Assembly: GCF_016892625.1 (NCBI RefSeq)
Contig: NZ_JAFEMW010000005.1
Span: 62,001 to 126,000 of the forward strand
Length of the DNA: 64,000 nucleotides
Direction: 5' to 3'
Source of the DNA: Brevibacterium sp. RIT 803
Lineage (GTDB): Bacteria; Actinomycetota; Actinomycetes; Actinomycetales; Brevibacteriaceae
The position numbers and the translations under genes are program-made. Below the pieces are notes generated by a model. That model had not been told where the DNA came from and ran no database searches. It saw only the letters and a program-made list of their open reading frames with translations. Positions 40,481 through 49,485 of the stretch are shown one piece after another (within the stretch, counting starts at the first letter, position 1; every line of letters begins with the position of its first letter).

Positions 40481-42067
40481 TCAGTACTGGGCGGCAATGT
40501 ACTTTCCCGCCCTTCGACCCATCCATTGGCCATTCTCGACCACGTGCTCGCCAGAAACGAGAACTTCGTCAATGCCCAATGGTGCCAGCGTCGGCTGAGT
40601 GAATGTGGCGTTGTCGACCACTGTCTCGGGGTCGAAGAGAACAAGGTCGGCCACATGGCCAACCCGGACACGACCGCGGTTGACCAAACCGAATACATCC
40701 GCTGGCAGCGCGGTCATCTTCCGTACCGCATCTGCGAGAGAGATGACGGACTGCTGGCGCACATAGTGGTCAAGGACGCGTGGAAACGACCCATACCCAC
40801 GAGGATGCGGTCTTCCACCAGTACCCACAGGAAGGCCATCCGTGCCGATCATCGTGAGTGGATGGCGCAGCGCCGTCTCCACATCTGATTCATTCATCGC
40901 GTGCACAATCATCGTCGCCTTCAGATTCTCCTCGCGAAGTATGGACGCCACGGTAGAAACCGGGTCGAGCCGAAGGCTGTGCGACAGGGATTCGATGGAC
41001 TGACCTTCAAATCGGTGCGACCCAGTGCTCGCGATGACGACGTTGTCCCAGCCGGCCTGCAGTCCGTAGTTCTCGAACGTCGATTGAGGGTCACCGATCT
41101 GTCGGCTCGCCGCCTGCACAAGTTCAGGTGAATTCAGTCGATCCAGCAGAACGCGCGATCCGCCATCATGCATCCACGGGGGCAACAGCGCTGCCAGCAT
41201 CGTGCTGGCAGCCGTGTAAGGATAGATATCTTGAGTGACACGCACACCTTGAACTCGGTTGGAGTCGATCTCGGCAAGCACCTCAGCGAGCTTTCCGGGC
41301 TGCCGTCGATCGGCCATCTTCAGATGCGAAATGTGGCACTTGGTGCCCGCAGACTCGGCGATGGCAAGAGTCTCACGCACACTTTCAGACAGGTATCGGC
41401 TCTCATTGCGCATGTGGCTCGCGTAGACGGCGTTCGGAGGCAGTCGTTTCGCCAAGCGGGTGATCTCCTCCGAACTGCTGAACACTCCAGGGGGATAGAT
41501 CAACCCAGTGGACAGACCGGCAACACCCATCTCGAGCGCCTCATCGACCAAGCGCTCCATCGTCGCCATCTCGGCCGTCGAGGGATCTCGGTCTTCCGCT
41601 CCCATCGCGGCGACTCGGATCGTGTTGTGCCCGATCAGCGACGCGAAATTCGTCACGAATTCGCCCTCTTCGAGAGCAGCTACATAACTGGAAAAATCGC
41701 TCCAAGTACATTCCTGAGGCGGAAATATTCTCTCAACCAGCGAGTTGAAATCGTCCGAGTGGAGTTCGTTGATGGGTGCCATGCTGAAGCCGCAATTGCC
41801 GTTGATCTCGGTTGTCACACCCTGCAGGATCTTGGAGGTGTCATCCTCTGCCCGGAGCGGAGAGTGATCCGCGTGGGCGTGAGTATCGATAAATCCTGGC
41901 GCCAGCAACCGACCATCAGCATTGATATGGTGTTCACCCAGCCGGGCGCCCAGAGTTCCGGCGCGCGCGATATGAGCGATAGTCTGGCCTTCGATGAGAA
42001 CGTCTTTCGGCTCTGTCGATAGGTTCTCTCCGTCGGCGAGAAATGCGTGGGTGATGAGTGTTCGCAT
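40481..42067 (-). CDS. N-acyl-D-amino-acid deacylase (D-aminoacylase)
   Basis: A 528-residue amidohydrolase. GFIDTHAHADHS holds metal-binding His63 and His65, Cys92 in EINGNCGFS is the metal-bridging Cys typical of D-aminoacylases, and later metal ligands appear in ISHLK and GTDG. It releases free D-amino acids from N-acyl-D-amino acids. I place the start at 42067, after GGGGGATC; a longer open frame overlaps the MFS gene and is not coding. The gap to the upstream MFS gene is only 2 bp. Product D-amino acids would feed the D-serine dehydratase. Confidence 0.9.
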   Translation of the reverse strand: MRTLITHAFLADGENLSTEPKDVLIEGQTIAHIARAGTLGARLGEHHINADGRLLAPGFIDTHAHADHSPLRAEDDTSKILQGVTTEINGNCGFSMAPINELHSDDFNSLVERIFPPQECTWSDFSSYVAALEEGEFVTNFASLIGHNTIRVAAMGAEDRDPSTAEMATMERLVDEALEMGVAGLSTGLIYPPGVFSSSEEITRLAKRLPPNAVYASHMRNESRYLSESVRETLAIAESAGTKCHISHLKMADRRQPGKLAEVLAEIDSNRVQGVRVTQDIYPYTAASTMLAALLPPWMHDGGSRVLLDRLNSPELVQAASRQIGDPQSTFENYGLQAGWDNVVIASTGSHRFEGQSIESLSHSLRLDPVSTVASILREENLKATMIVHAMNESDVETALRHPLTMIGTDGLPVGTGGRPHPRGYGSFPRVLDHYVRQQSVISLADAVRKMTALPADVFGLVNRGRVRVGHVADLVLFDPETVVDNATFTQPTLAPLGIDEVLVSGEHVVENGQWMGRRAGKYIAAQY

Positions 42068-42069
42068 GT

Positions 42070-43401
42070 TCAGATCCCCCCGAGTTTCTGGACTTCGCGA
42101 TTCATTGCACGCGGCAGGACGGCCAGTCCCACCACAGAAACCACGAGCAGGCCGACCATTGTGAGGAGTCCACCCTGAGTGCTGCCGGTTGCTTCCTTGA
42201 CCAACCCCATGATCGTGGGGGCGACGAATCCTCCCAGGATTCCGACTGTATTGATGAAGGCGATTCCACCTGCAGCAGCCGTTCCGCCGAAATGCTGGGC
42301 AGGCACGGCCCAAAAGACCGTGTACGCACCCCAGACTGCGGCAATCGCGACGATGAGCGCGATGAACGACACCCCGAAATTCGATGCGGTGTAGGCAGCG
42401 ACCGTGAGTCCGAGGATCGCGACGATCGTGGGCACAATACTGTGCCAAGTCCGCTCGCCGAAGCGATCGGAGCTACGGGTCAGAACGATCATCACAGGGA
42501 TGGTAACGAGATACGGAATCGATGATAGGAGGCCGTTGGAGAAGGTGTCGGTGATGCCGTTCTCCAACAGGATCGTCGGCAGCCAGAAGCTGACCGCATA
42601 GATCCCGCACATGATTCCAAAATAGGCGACCGCCATGATGTAGACAGTCGGGTTCTTCAACGCCACCAGGAAGCTGCTCGTATGCTGCGAGGACTGGCTC
42701 CGCGACAGTTGGTCTCGTATGATCTGACGCTCGCCGTCGTTGAGCCACTTGGCCTGTTCGGGTCGATCGACCATGAACAGCCAGAATATCGCTCCGAGCA
42801 GAACACACGGCAGACCTTGGACGAGGAACATCCACTGCCACCCTGAAAGCCCGCCCAAGTTGTCTGTCGCTGCAATGATCATGGCGGATCCGGCCGATCC
42901 GATGATCGCCCCGATGGGTCCCGCAAGCATATAGATGCCCATCACCGAAGCCATCTTCCGAGCGGGGTACCAATACGTCAGATAGAGAATGATCCCCGGA
43001 GCGAATCCGGCCTCGAAGATGCCGAGCAGAATGCGAATGACATAGAACATCGTTTCGTTCGTCACGAAGAGCATGGATGCCGAGGTGATTCCCCACAGCA
43101 CCATGATTCGGGTAATGGTCTTGCGAGCGCCGACCCTATTCATGAGCAGATTGCTTGGGATCTCGAGGCTGGCATAGGCGAGGAAGAACAGGCCTGCGCC
43201 GATTCCGAAGACAGCCTCGGTCAGTCCAGGTATTTCGGCTTGCATATGCAGCTTCGCATACCCGATATTCACCCGATCGAGATATGCGAATGTGTAGCAG
43301 ATCAATAGGAAGGGCAGAAGACGACGGTTGATCTTCTTGAATACAGCGACTTCCTTGTCACTGGCAATTCCATTCGTGGCAGCGGTTCCTGTGTTCGACA
43401 T
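42070..43401 (-). CDS. MFS transporter of the anion:cation symporter (ACS) family
   Basis: A 443-residue, 12-segment carrier. The first segments read RRLLPFLLICYTFAYLDRVNIGYAK, the DR(V/T)N(I/L)G signature of ACS carriers for organic anions (tartrate, glucarate, 4-hydroxyphenylacetate, N-acyl amino acids). GAGGAG lies 5-6 bp before ATG 43401. It is first in the operon with D-aminoacylase and D-serine dehydratase and divergent from an Lrp-type regulator. N-acyl-D-amino acids are the likely cargo, by context. Confidence 0.86.
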   Translation of the reverse strand: MSNTGTAATNGIASDKEVAVFKKINRRLLPFLLICYTFAYLDRVNIGYAKLHMQAEIPGLTEAVFGIGAGLFFLAYASLEIPSNLLMNRVGARKTITRIMVLWGITSASMLFVTNETMFYVIRILLGIFEAGFAPGIILYLTYWYPARKMASVMGIYMLAGPIGAIIGSAGSAMIIAATDNLGGLSGWQWMFLVQGLPCVLLGAIFWLFMVDRPEQAKWLNDGERQIIRDQLSRSQSSQHTSSFLVALKNPTVYIMAVAYFGIMCGIYAVSFWLPTILLENGITDTFSNGLLSSIPYLVTIPVMIVLTRSSDRFGERTWHSIVPTIVAILGLTVAAYTASNFGVSFIALIVAIAAVWGAYTVFWAVPAQHFGGTAAAGGIAFINTVGILGGFVAPTIMGLVKEATGSTQGGLLTMVGLLVVSVVGLAVLPRAMNREVQKLGGI

Positions 43402-43412
43402 GGATTCTCCTC

Positions 43413-43462
43413 TCAACACTGATGACACAGTAGTGTTGAGTCATTACGATTGATCAAATCGT
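43413..43462. promoter_or_regulatory. Two inverted repeats in the MFS/Lrp divergent promoter region
   Basis: TCAACACT...AGTGTTGA (43413-43420 and 43432-43439, 11-bp gap) lies just upstream of the MFS ribosome site. ACGATT-GATCA-AATCGT (43446-43462) follows. Their size suits Lrp/AsnC operators (about 15-17 bp). A further TTTGCA direct repeat is found near 43490 and 43500. Candidate sites for the divergent Lrp regulator. Confidence 0.45.
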
Positions 43463-43538
43463 TGGAAATCGCTATTTTGGGGCATCTGTTTGCATCTATT
43501 TGCAGCTGGAAGCCAGCTCTAGGAGAGGACTTGCTCAG

Positions 43539-44579
43539 ATGGCCGGTCCCACTGTCGACGCCGTGGATCTCGACATCACCGATGCCCTCCAGATTGATCC
43601 TCGAGTGCCATGGCCGGTGATCGGCGAACTGGTTGAGCGATCCGAAGTCTCAGTTTCGCGACGCTGGCGGAGCCTGAACGAAATGGGACTCGCGTGGACC
43701 GGAGTCGCCTTGCACCCGGCGGCCTCACAAGGAGCATTCATTGAGATGGGCTGCTGGTCAGACAAATTTCAGCCGCTGATCGACCAGCTCTGCGAACACC
43801 CTGATGTCATCACAGTCGGTTCGACGACCGGCGACTTCAACCTGTATTGCATTGTCATCGGGGTTTCTCTGGAAGGAGTTCTCAATCGCATCGACCAAGG
43901 ACTCCCAGAACTTCGACTGTGCGAACGAGTTCGGATCAATCTCTTTCATCAGATTGCAGGAGGAGTCGACTGGAGGCAGGGCATCATCGACGTGGAATCG
44001 TGGCGTCGCAAAGGCGGCTCGCGATCGATTGCAGTCAAAGAACTTCAACGTGCACGAAACTCTGCGAGTGAGTCGCCCGTGGCCCCGTCCGTCCGTTTTC
44101 GCCGCCTCTTCCTCGAATTGGGAGCCGACGCAAGGAGACCGCTGACAGAGGTGGCACAAGCGCTGGAGACGACTGCACCGGTCGTCAAGCGGATGATCAG
44201 CAGACTCGTCGATCAGCGGCAGATCGTCTTTCGCTGCGATATCGCCCGGCCGGTATTCGACTTTCCCATCGCGATGGTTCTTTCGTTGAAGACCGCCCCG
44301 GAGCACGCTGAACAACTCGCATTTCGCATAGGCGCCTGGAAGGAGACCCGGTTCTGCGCCTCGGTCGCCAGCACTGCCAATCTCATCGTTGTTGCAGGGT
44401 TGAGAGACCTGATCGACGGGGACAATTTCATGTCTAAGCTGACGGATCTCGAGCATCCAGTTGATGTTGTCCAGCGCGCGATCAACACCCACACGTTCAA
44501 GGTCTATGGGCGCCTGCTCGACGACTCCGGAAAGTCGCTCCGTCACATTTCGGTCGACCCCTGGGCTGCTGAATACTGA
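43539..44579 (+). CDS. Double-domain Lrp/AsnC-family transcriptional regulator
   Basis: A 346-residue protein with two Lrp/AsnC units in tandem. Unit one: helix-turn-helix at LDITDALQIDPRVPW...RSEVSVSRRWRSL and an effector (RAM-like) domain to about 150. Unit two: a second helix-turn-helix at FLELGADARRPLTEVAQALE...VKRMISRLV and a second effector domain. Typical Lrp proteins have one unit of about 150 residues; tandem forms occur in actinobacteria. The ATG at 43539 follows GGAGAGG by 10 bp. Divergent from the D-amino-acid operon, it probably senses an amino acid. Confidence 0.82.
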   Translation: MAGPTVDAVDLDITDALQIDPRVPWPVIGELVERSEVSVSRRWRSLNEMGLAWTGVALHPAASQGAFIEMGCWSDKFQPLIDQLCEHPDVITVGSTTGDFNLYCIVIGVSLEGVLNRIDQGLPELRLCERVRINLFHQIAGGVDWRQGIIDVESWRRKGGSRSIAVKELQRARNSASESPVAPSVRFRRLFLELGADARRPLTEVAQALETTAPVVKRMISRLVDQRQIVFRCDIARPVFDFPIAMVLSLKTAPEHAEQLAFRIGAWKETRFCASVASTANLIVVAGLRDLIDGDNFMSKLTDLEHPVDVVQRAINTHTFKVYGRLLDDSGKSLRHISVDPWAAEY

Positions 44580-44778
44580 GAGACAAAGTCGGTTCGACAC
44601 TGACTCACCAACGTCTCAGCAGCGTTCCTACAAGCATTCTTACCGGCTGTTTCACCGAACCGGATTGAGCGAACCGTGATGCCTCTATCGAGAATGCCTC
44701 CGATGGGCACACTCTCCTGGACGCAGAACATCCCCACGCCTCATCTAAGTGCGGGCGCAGCCTGCCACTTCGACAGAC

Positions 44779-45741
44779 TCAGTCCTTGTGGACGTCCTTC
44801 GCACTCTCCAACACGTCCGCGAGCTCGCCGAGCCACTGCGTGTATCCGTCGTAGGTGTAGGCACGTTTGTCGTCCCAGGTGCCGAGTTGCCTGTGCTTGA
44901 CCGGGAGCAGGCTCTTGAAGACGGGATTGTCCTCGTAGTCCGTCGATGCATCGTGGATAAGCATGACGTCTGCCGGGTAGTCGCTGATCTTCTCCCAGGA
45001 GACTTCGGCCCAACTGGTGTCCGCCCCTGACTCCGGTCCGACGAGGTTCAGGCCGTCGTCAGTGAGCATCTTCGCGACTCCCAGCTCTTTGGCTGTGTAG
45101 TTGATCTCGGCGCTGAAGTTCGCGAGCAGCACGGTCAGCCAGTCCCTGTCGGCGGTGATGTCGCGGATTCTCTGTCGAGCAGCCTCGAACCGCTTGCGCT
45201 GCCGAGCAATCTCTCCGGTTTCGGTGTCTTTGCCGAGCGCACGGGCGATCGCGGCATACTGGGCGAACATGTCATCCGGCGTTCCTCCGTCGAGCTTGAC
45301 CGGCACAAACGGAACGAGCTTCGCCACTTGGTCTTTGAGCTTGTCGTCCCACCATGTCCACCCATCGCCCTTGTCGTTGCCATAGGCGATGATGACGTCG
45401 GGATTCGTCGCCGCGAGAGCTTCGAGATCGAACTCCATATCGGTGCCGACGATCTCCACACCCGTCTGGTCGAACGACTTCCCCGGGGACTCATCCTGGC
45501 CGAACCCATAGACGGCTACCGGTTTGATTCCGTACGGGGCGAGTGCGGCTGCGGAGTAGAAGTCCATGGCGACCCGTTCAGCCGGATGGTCCAACTCAAT
45601 GGTGAGTCCGTCATAGCCCTTCGGGCTGTAGGAGAAACCTTTCGCCCCGGTTGTCGTTGCGGCTTCGCTCTCGGGGCTGCCGCATGCGGCTAGGGCAAAT
45701 GGGGCAAGTACGGACAACGCGAGCAACTGGCGGCGGCGCAT
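44779..45741 (-). CDS. Iron-siderophore ABC transporter substrate-binding lipoprotein
   Basis: A 320-residue class III (FepB/FhuD-type) binding protein. The signal peptide has a twin-Arg-like RRR start and a lipobox LAAC with lipidated Cys20. The mature part has the typical PERVAMDFYSAAALAPYGIKP start, DLEALAATNPDVIIAYG, and a long central helix. It captures ferric siderophores at the cell surface. No permease or ATPase gene lies beside it, so it must use a transporter encoded elsewhere. It is divergent from a siderophore-interacting reductase. Confidence 0.86.
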   Translation of the reverse strand: MRRRQLLALSVLAPFALAACGSPESEAATTTGAKGFSYSPKGYDGLTIELDHPAERVAMDFYSAAALAPYGIKPVAVYGFGQDESPGKSFDQTGVEIVGTDMEFDLEALAATNPDVIIAYGNDKGDGWTWWDDKLKDQVAKLVPFVPVKLDGGTPDDMFAQYAAIARALGKDTETGEIARQRKRFEAARQRIRDITADRDWLTVLLANFSAEINYTAKELGVAKMLTDDGLNLVGPESGADTSWAEVSWEKISDYPADVMLIHDASTDYEDNPVFKSLLPVKHRQLGTWDDKRAYTYDGYTQWLGELADVLESAKDVHKD

Positions 45742-46124
45742 GGATGACCTTCCGGTATTCGTCTGTGTTGGGATCGTGGGAATCGGTTGAGGATTGGATC
45801 AATATTCACTTGGGCTGCTCACCGCCGACTCACTTCCTTGATGGCGCCGACCTAATTACTTGAAGGCGCTGTTCAGTGACGGCGCATGAGCACATGTTTC
45901 GGCCTCGGCACGAAGGTGATGACCTCGTATGGCGCGCAGCCGATCTTCACCGAATTGCGCGCTCTGGACCCGTCGAGAACACCGTAGCACCATTTGGACA
46001 GGCTATCCTTACTAACTTCGCGTAGACTGGTCTATGAACGTTGCACCACATCGCCTGCAGGAAGAGTCTTTCGGCAGGCGACCGTACCGAGTTCCTCGCC
46101 ACAACGAGGGCACAAGGAGCACCT
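45742..46124. other. 383-bp divergent intergenic region between two iron-acquisition genes
   Basis: No gene is apparent. The region carries an IdeR-like box at 45993-46011 and an AT-rich stretch around 45790-45865. An upstream open frame for the reductase begins at 46041, but the ribosome site favours the GTG at 46125, leaving a leader of roughly 80 bp or more. Confidence 0.5.
45993..46011. promoter_or_regulatory. DtxR/IdeR-like iron box
   Basis: TTTGGACAGGCTATCCTTA agrees with the IdeR/DtxR consensus TWAGGTTAGSCTAACCTWA at 15 of 19 positions. It lies about 115 bp before the start of the siderophore-interacting protein and about 250 bp from the divergent siderophore-binding lipoprotein. It would repress when iron is plentiful. 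Confidence 0.62.
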
Positions 46125-47129
46125 GTGTCACAAGCACCCATCACCGCCTTCGACGCCACCGTCGTCGGCGTCGAAGATCTGAGCCCCATTTTCCGTCGCG
46201 TCACATTCGGCGGAGAGGGTCTCAGGGAATTCGGATGCAGCGGCCACCCGCGTGATCTGCGATTCAAACTCATCATTCCCTCGGCCGGAGAAACGAAGCC
46301 GAAGTTCGATCTTCTTCGCTTCCTCGATGAACAGGACCCCGATTCCGGTGTGTCCTGGTATCAGGCATGGCTGCAGCTCAACCCGGATGAACGCGGTCAG
46401 ATGCGCACCTACACGGTGCGCGAATGGCGCGAGGAGACGCGCGAACTCGTCGTCGACATGGTCCGCCACACCGACGATCAGGGCCACTCTGGGCCTGCTG
46501 CCGCCTGGGCACAGAACGCTCAAGTCGGTCACAGACTGCACGTCATCGGTCCTTCGCGCCACGCCGAAGGGCCCACGGCCGGAATCGAGTTCGCGCCGGA
46601 GGATGCTGACACCATCCTCCTCGCCGGTGACGAGACTGCAATACCCGCGATCGCTTCGATCCTCGAATCACTCAAGGGCTCCGAGGTACAGGGCAAGGCG
46701 ATTCTCGAGGTCCCTACCGCCGAGGATGCTCTTGAGCTGGAGGCTCCCGCAGGGTTCGAGATCCAGTGGCTCCCCCGCGGCAGCGCTGACCATGGTCAGC
46801 TGCTCGAGCTGGCCGTCCGTGACGCTGTCCGTGTCGAGAACCGAGTCCTCGCCGGAGTGGGTGCGGGAGCCTCGGGTACTGCACCCATTGACCTCGACGA
46901 CGTCAACATCGACGAACAGATCCTGTGGGACGTCCCGACGGCACTCACGCAGGCCGCTCAGAGCAGTTCCAGTGGCACCGATAAGAATGCCCGCCCGTTC
47001 TACGCCTGGATCGCGGGTGAGGCTGGACCGGTCAAACGCCTGCGTCGCTATCTTGTCCAGGAGGTCGGAGTCGATCGTCAGCAGATTGCCTTCATGGGCT
47101 ATTGGCGTCAGGGCAAAGCCGAGGGCTGA
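46125..47129 (+). CDS. Siderophore-interacting protein (FAD-dependent ferric-siderophore reductase)
   Basis: A 334-residue protein of the SIP/ViuB family. The N-terminal FAD barrel holds FRRVTFGGEGLREFGC and MRTYTVREWR (RxYTxR, FAD binding). The C-terminal NAD(P) lobe has LLAGDETAIPAIASILE and ends FYAWIAGEAG...RRYLVQEVGVDRQQIAFMGYWRQG, as in ViuB-type reductases. An insert rich in Gly, Ala and Ser (about 245-290) lengthens the family's usual 270-280 residues. It releases iron from siderophores inside the cell. GTG 46125 has AAGGAG 5 bp upstream. IdeR-like box upstream. Confidence 0.88.
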   Translation: MSQAPITAFDATVVGVEDLSPIFRRVTFGGEGLREFGCSGHPRDLRFKLIIPSAGETKPKFDLLRFLDEQDPDSGVSWYQAWLQLNPDERGQMRTYTVREWREETRELVVDMVRHTDDQGHSGPAAAWAQNAQVGHRLHVIGPSRHAEGPTAGIEFAPEDADTILLAGDETAIPAIASILESLKGSEVQGKAILEVPTAEDALELEAPAGFEIQWLPRGSADHGQLLELAVRDAVRVENRVLAGVGAGASGTAPIDLDDVNIDEQILWDVPTALTQAAQSSSSGTDKNARPFYAWIAGEAGPVKRLRRYLVQEVGVDRQQIAFMGYWRQGKAEG

Positions 47130-47216
47130 TCGATCCCGCCTGGTTACTCGGATCCAGGCGACGCCATACGACTCAGGCGGCTCCACGCCGCTCCAGGCTG
47201 CTCACTTGGAGACAGC

Positions 47217-48407
47217 TCAACTGTGCCCGGTTCGCTTCGAGGACGAACTCCTCGAAGACGATCGCAGCATCTGCGGAACAATCGTGAAGGCCGCACCGAG
47301 GAGGCACAACGTTCCACCGAGGGCAGCCAGCAGCGGTGGAACCTCGCCGAGGACCAACCAGGCAAGAACGACGACGAGCGCCGGAACGAGCAGACTCGAG
47401 GAACTGAGCACACCGGCGGGCAGGAAACGGATCGCGTATCCCCACAGGTTGAAGGCGATCGCGGTCGGCACAACACCGAGATAGATGACCTGCAAGGTGA
47501 TGTTCATCGGCGCATCGGCTACCTCGGTGATGAGATCAGGGGTGAAGACAAGGCAGGCAATCGTTCCTGCCATAATCCCCGCCCAGGTGACCGTCACCGA
47601 ATCATCCCGGGACAGGAAGTGCTTCTGAAGTAGGACGCTGGCTGCATAGAGGATTGCGGCCGCAAGGCTCAGGAGCAGGCCGCCAATGGTGACAACGCCG
47701 GAGAAGCTGGCGATCGTGATCAGCACGATCCCTGCCAAGGACACAGCGATTCCTACGACGAGCTTCCAGGGGAGACCTTCGCCGAGAAACAAGCCTGCGA
47801 ATATCGCCACGATGAGCGGGGCAATATTGACGATCATTGCCGCAGTGCCAGCGTCGATCGACCGCTCCGCAGCGTTGAGAAGAACCGTGTAGCCGGCGAA
47901 CCACGCTACTCCCCAGATGAGCGTGATCACCCACGCCCTCGTCGATGTCGGGAACTTCGGCCTGCGGAAAAGCATCCAGGCGGAGAGTACGACGACAGCG
48001 GCGCTCATGCGCAGCAATGACATTGGTCCCGGTGTGTAGTGATCGGCCGCATCACGGATGACGACGAACGAGGAAGCCCAAAAGACCATGGTCAGCAGTG
48101 CCGCGATCCACGGCAGGATCCGCGGAGAAGACGCTGACCCCGTGGGCGGCGTTGCTCCGCTCGCATTCTCTGCAGTCGCAGTCAGTACAGTCGCCGCAGT
48201 CGGTACAGTCGCCGCAGTCAGCGAAGTCGTCGAAGTCGTCTCAGCCAAGGAAGTCGTGGCAGTCGCGACCCTCGGCTCGTCCGCCGAGGGCGAATTGCCG
48301 GGGAAGTCCGATTCGGGTGACGAGTCCGATTCGGATGATAAGTCCATGCTGGTGGGCACGGCCGACTGCATCGACGGGCAATTTCCGGAAGCTGAGTTGT
48401 CCTTCAT
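47217..48407 (-). CDS. EamA/DMT-family transporter with a Ser/Thr-rich N-terminal extension
   Basis: A 396-residue protein. About 95 polar residues rich in Ser, Thr, Glu and Ala (including TAATVPTAATVLTATA repeats) precede ten membrane segments in two EamA halves: ALLTMVFWASSFVVIRDAAD begins the first and LLLSLAAAILYAASVLLQKH the second. EamA proteins export amino acids and metabolites. The N-terminal extension is unusual, as most members begin directly with the first segment. ATG 48407 is the likely start. Divergent from a LysR regulator, which likely controls it. Confidence 0.83.
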   Translation of the reverse strand: MKDNSASGNCPSMQSAVPTSMDLSSESDSSPESDFPGNSPSADEPRVATATTSLAETTSTTSLTAATVPTAATVLTATAENASGATPPTGSASSPRILPWIAALLTMVFWASSFVVIRDAADHYTPGPMSLLRMSAAVVVLSAWMLFRRPKFPTSTRAWVITLIWGVAWFAGYTVLLNAAERSIDAGTAAMIVNIAPLIVAIFAGLFLGEGLPWKLVVGIAVSLAGIVLITIASFSGVVTIGGLLLSLAAAILYAASVLLQKHFLSRDDSVTVTWAGIMAGTIACLVFTPDLITEVADAPMNITLQVIYLGVVPTAIAFNLWGYAIRFLPAGVLSSSSLLVPALVVVLAWLVLGEVPPLLAALGGTLCLLGAAFTIVPQMLRSSSRSSSSKRTGHS

Positions 48408-48462
48408 GCTTACGATTATTCTGCCGGCGAGTGTCAATGAAAAGCGCACACCATTGCACATA

Positions 48463-48481
48463 TGTACAGAATTCTCGTACA
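48463..48481. promoter_or_regulatory. Palindrome TGTAC...GTACA between EamA and LysR genes
   Basis: TGTACAGAATTCTCGTACA (48463-48481) has 5-base perfect arms and a GAATTC centre. It ends 8 bp before the LysR start and 55 bp from the EamA start. This is the expected place for the LysR operator; T-N11-A spacing can be read within it. Confidence 0.5.
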
Positions 48482-48489
48482 TTAGACGG

Positions 48490-49392
48490 ATGACTAACGT
48501 CGTCCAGCTGCAATCATTCAAGTCAGTCGCGACTACCGGCTCGGTGCGATCAGCGGCACTGCACCTCGGCCTGTCTCCTTCGGCGGTCAGCCATCATCTC
48601 AAGCTCCTCGAACAGGACTCTGGCCTGACTCTCTTTCAAAGACAGGGCCGTGGCCTGTGTCTGACTGACACCGGATCTGCCATCATGGGTGAGGTCGACG
48701 GCGTGCTCGACTCATCAAGCCGGCTGCAGCAACGCATCACGGATCTGAAGGACAGTCGAGTCAACCGCCTTTCGATCAGCTATTTCAGCAGCGCTGGAAA
48801 CCGATGGATGCCGGAGCTGGTCCTCTTCCTCGAGCACAGACACCCGCATACTGCCGTCCAACTGAGCCTGGCGGAGGGCCAGTGGCATGAATCTCGATCC
48901 GATATTCAGATCGTCATCACAGAGACCAGGGAACCTGCACTGCCGCCTCAGATCAACTGCAGCTTCCTGCTGGAAGATCCGTATGTCGTCGCAGTTCCCG
49001 AGGGGCACGAGCTCGCAACTCGCAGTGAGGTATCCCTGACCGAGATCGAGAGACTTCCCTGGATCGACAACGAACAAGGCGATGGCCCGTGCCGTACGAT
49101 CCTTTTCGACGCCTGCGCCAGGGCCGGGATTCGAGTGCAATTCAAACATGAGGCACACACCTTCGTCGCCGCACTCCACATGGTCAGCCGCGGGTTGGGA
49201 GTCACGCTTCTCCCCCGCCTCGGCATCGATCAGCTTCCCGAGGGGGTTGTTATCGTTCCCCTGGCAGCGCCCGAGCCGATCCGTTATGTCCACGCCATCA
49301 GCGACCCGGACCATCCTCAACAGGATGCTATCGACGATGCGCTCACGGCCCTCCGTGAACTTGCAAGCAGTGACGCCGTCGCACTGGCGTGA
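48490..49392 (+). CDS. LysR-family transcriptional regulator
   Basis: A 300-residue LysR-type regulator. The DNA-binding region GSVRSAALHLGLSPSAVSHH is followed by a linker and an effector domain (FYVVAVPEGHEL-like region at YVVAVPEGHELATRSEVSL). It is the divergent partner of the EamA exporter and resembles the LysR at 30435 in its helix-turn-helix. Open frame before 48490 overlaps the exporter gene and is not coding. Effector unknown. Confidence 0.84.
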   Translation: MTNVVQLQSFKSVATTGSVRSAALHLGLSPSAVSHHLKLLEQDSGLTLFQRQGRGLCLTDTGSAIMGEVDGVLDSSSRLQQRITDLKDSRVNRLSISYFSSAGNRWMPELVLFLEHRHPHTAVQLSLAEGQWHESRSDIQIVITETREPALPPQINCSFLLEDPYVVAVPEGHELATRSEVSLTEIERLPWIDNEQGDGPCRTILFDACARAGIRVQFKHEAHTFVAALHMVSRGLGVTLLPRLGIDQLPEGVVIVPLAAPEPIRYVHAISDPDHPQQDAIDDALTALRELASSDAVALA

Positions 49393-49485
49393 ATTCGAAC
49401 TCACCAGTCCAATGATTGCCAGCGAAGCGCCCAGAAATTCTGCAGAATCGCCTCTCTCGCAGCCCGACGAATTTCGATTTACAGT

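Noticed and set aside
42068..42448. Upstream extension of the D-aminoacylase frame
   Set aside because: It overlaps the MFS gene on the same strand; the family begins at the Met at 42067.
44580..44778. 199-bp gap searched for a small gene or RNA
   Set aside because: Convergent gene ends with no convincing hairpin, ribosome site or conserved motif.
49437..49448. ATTCTGCAGAAT palindrome between convergent genes
   Set aside because: Short and placed between two gene ends, with no promoter nearby; probably part of a weak terminator or chance.
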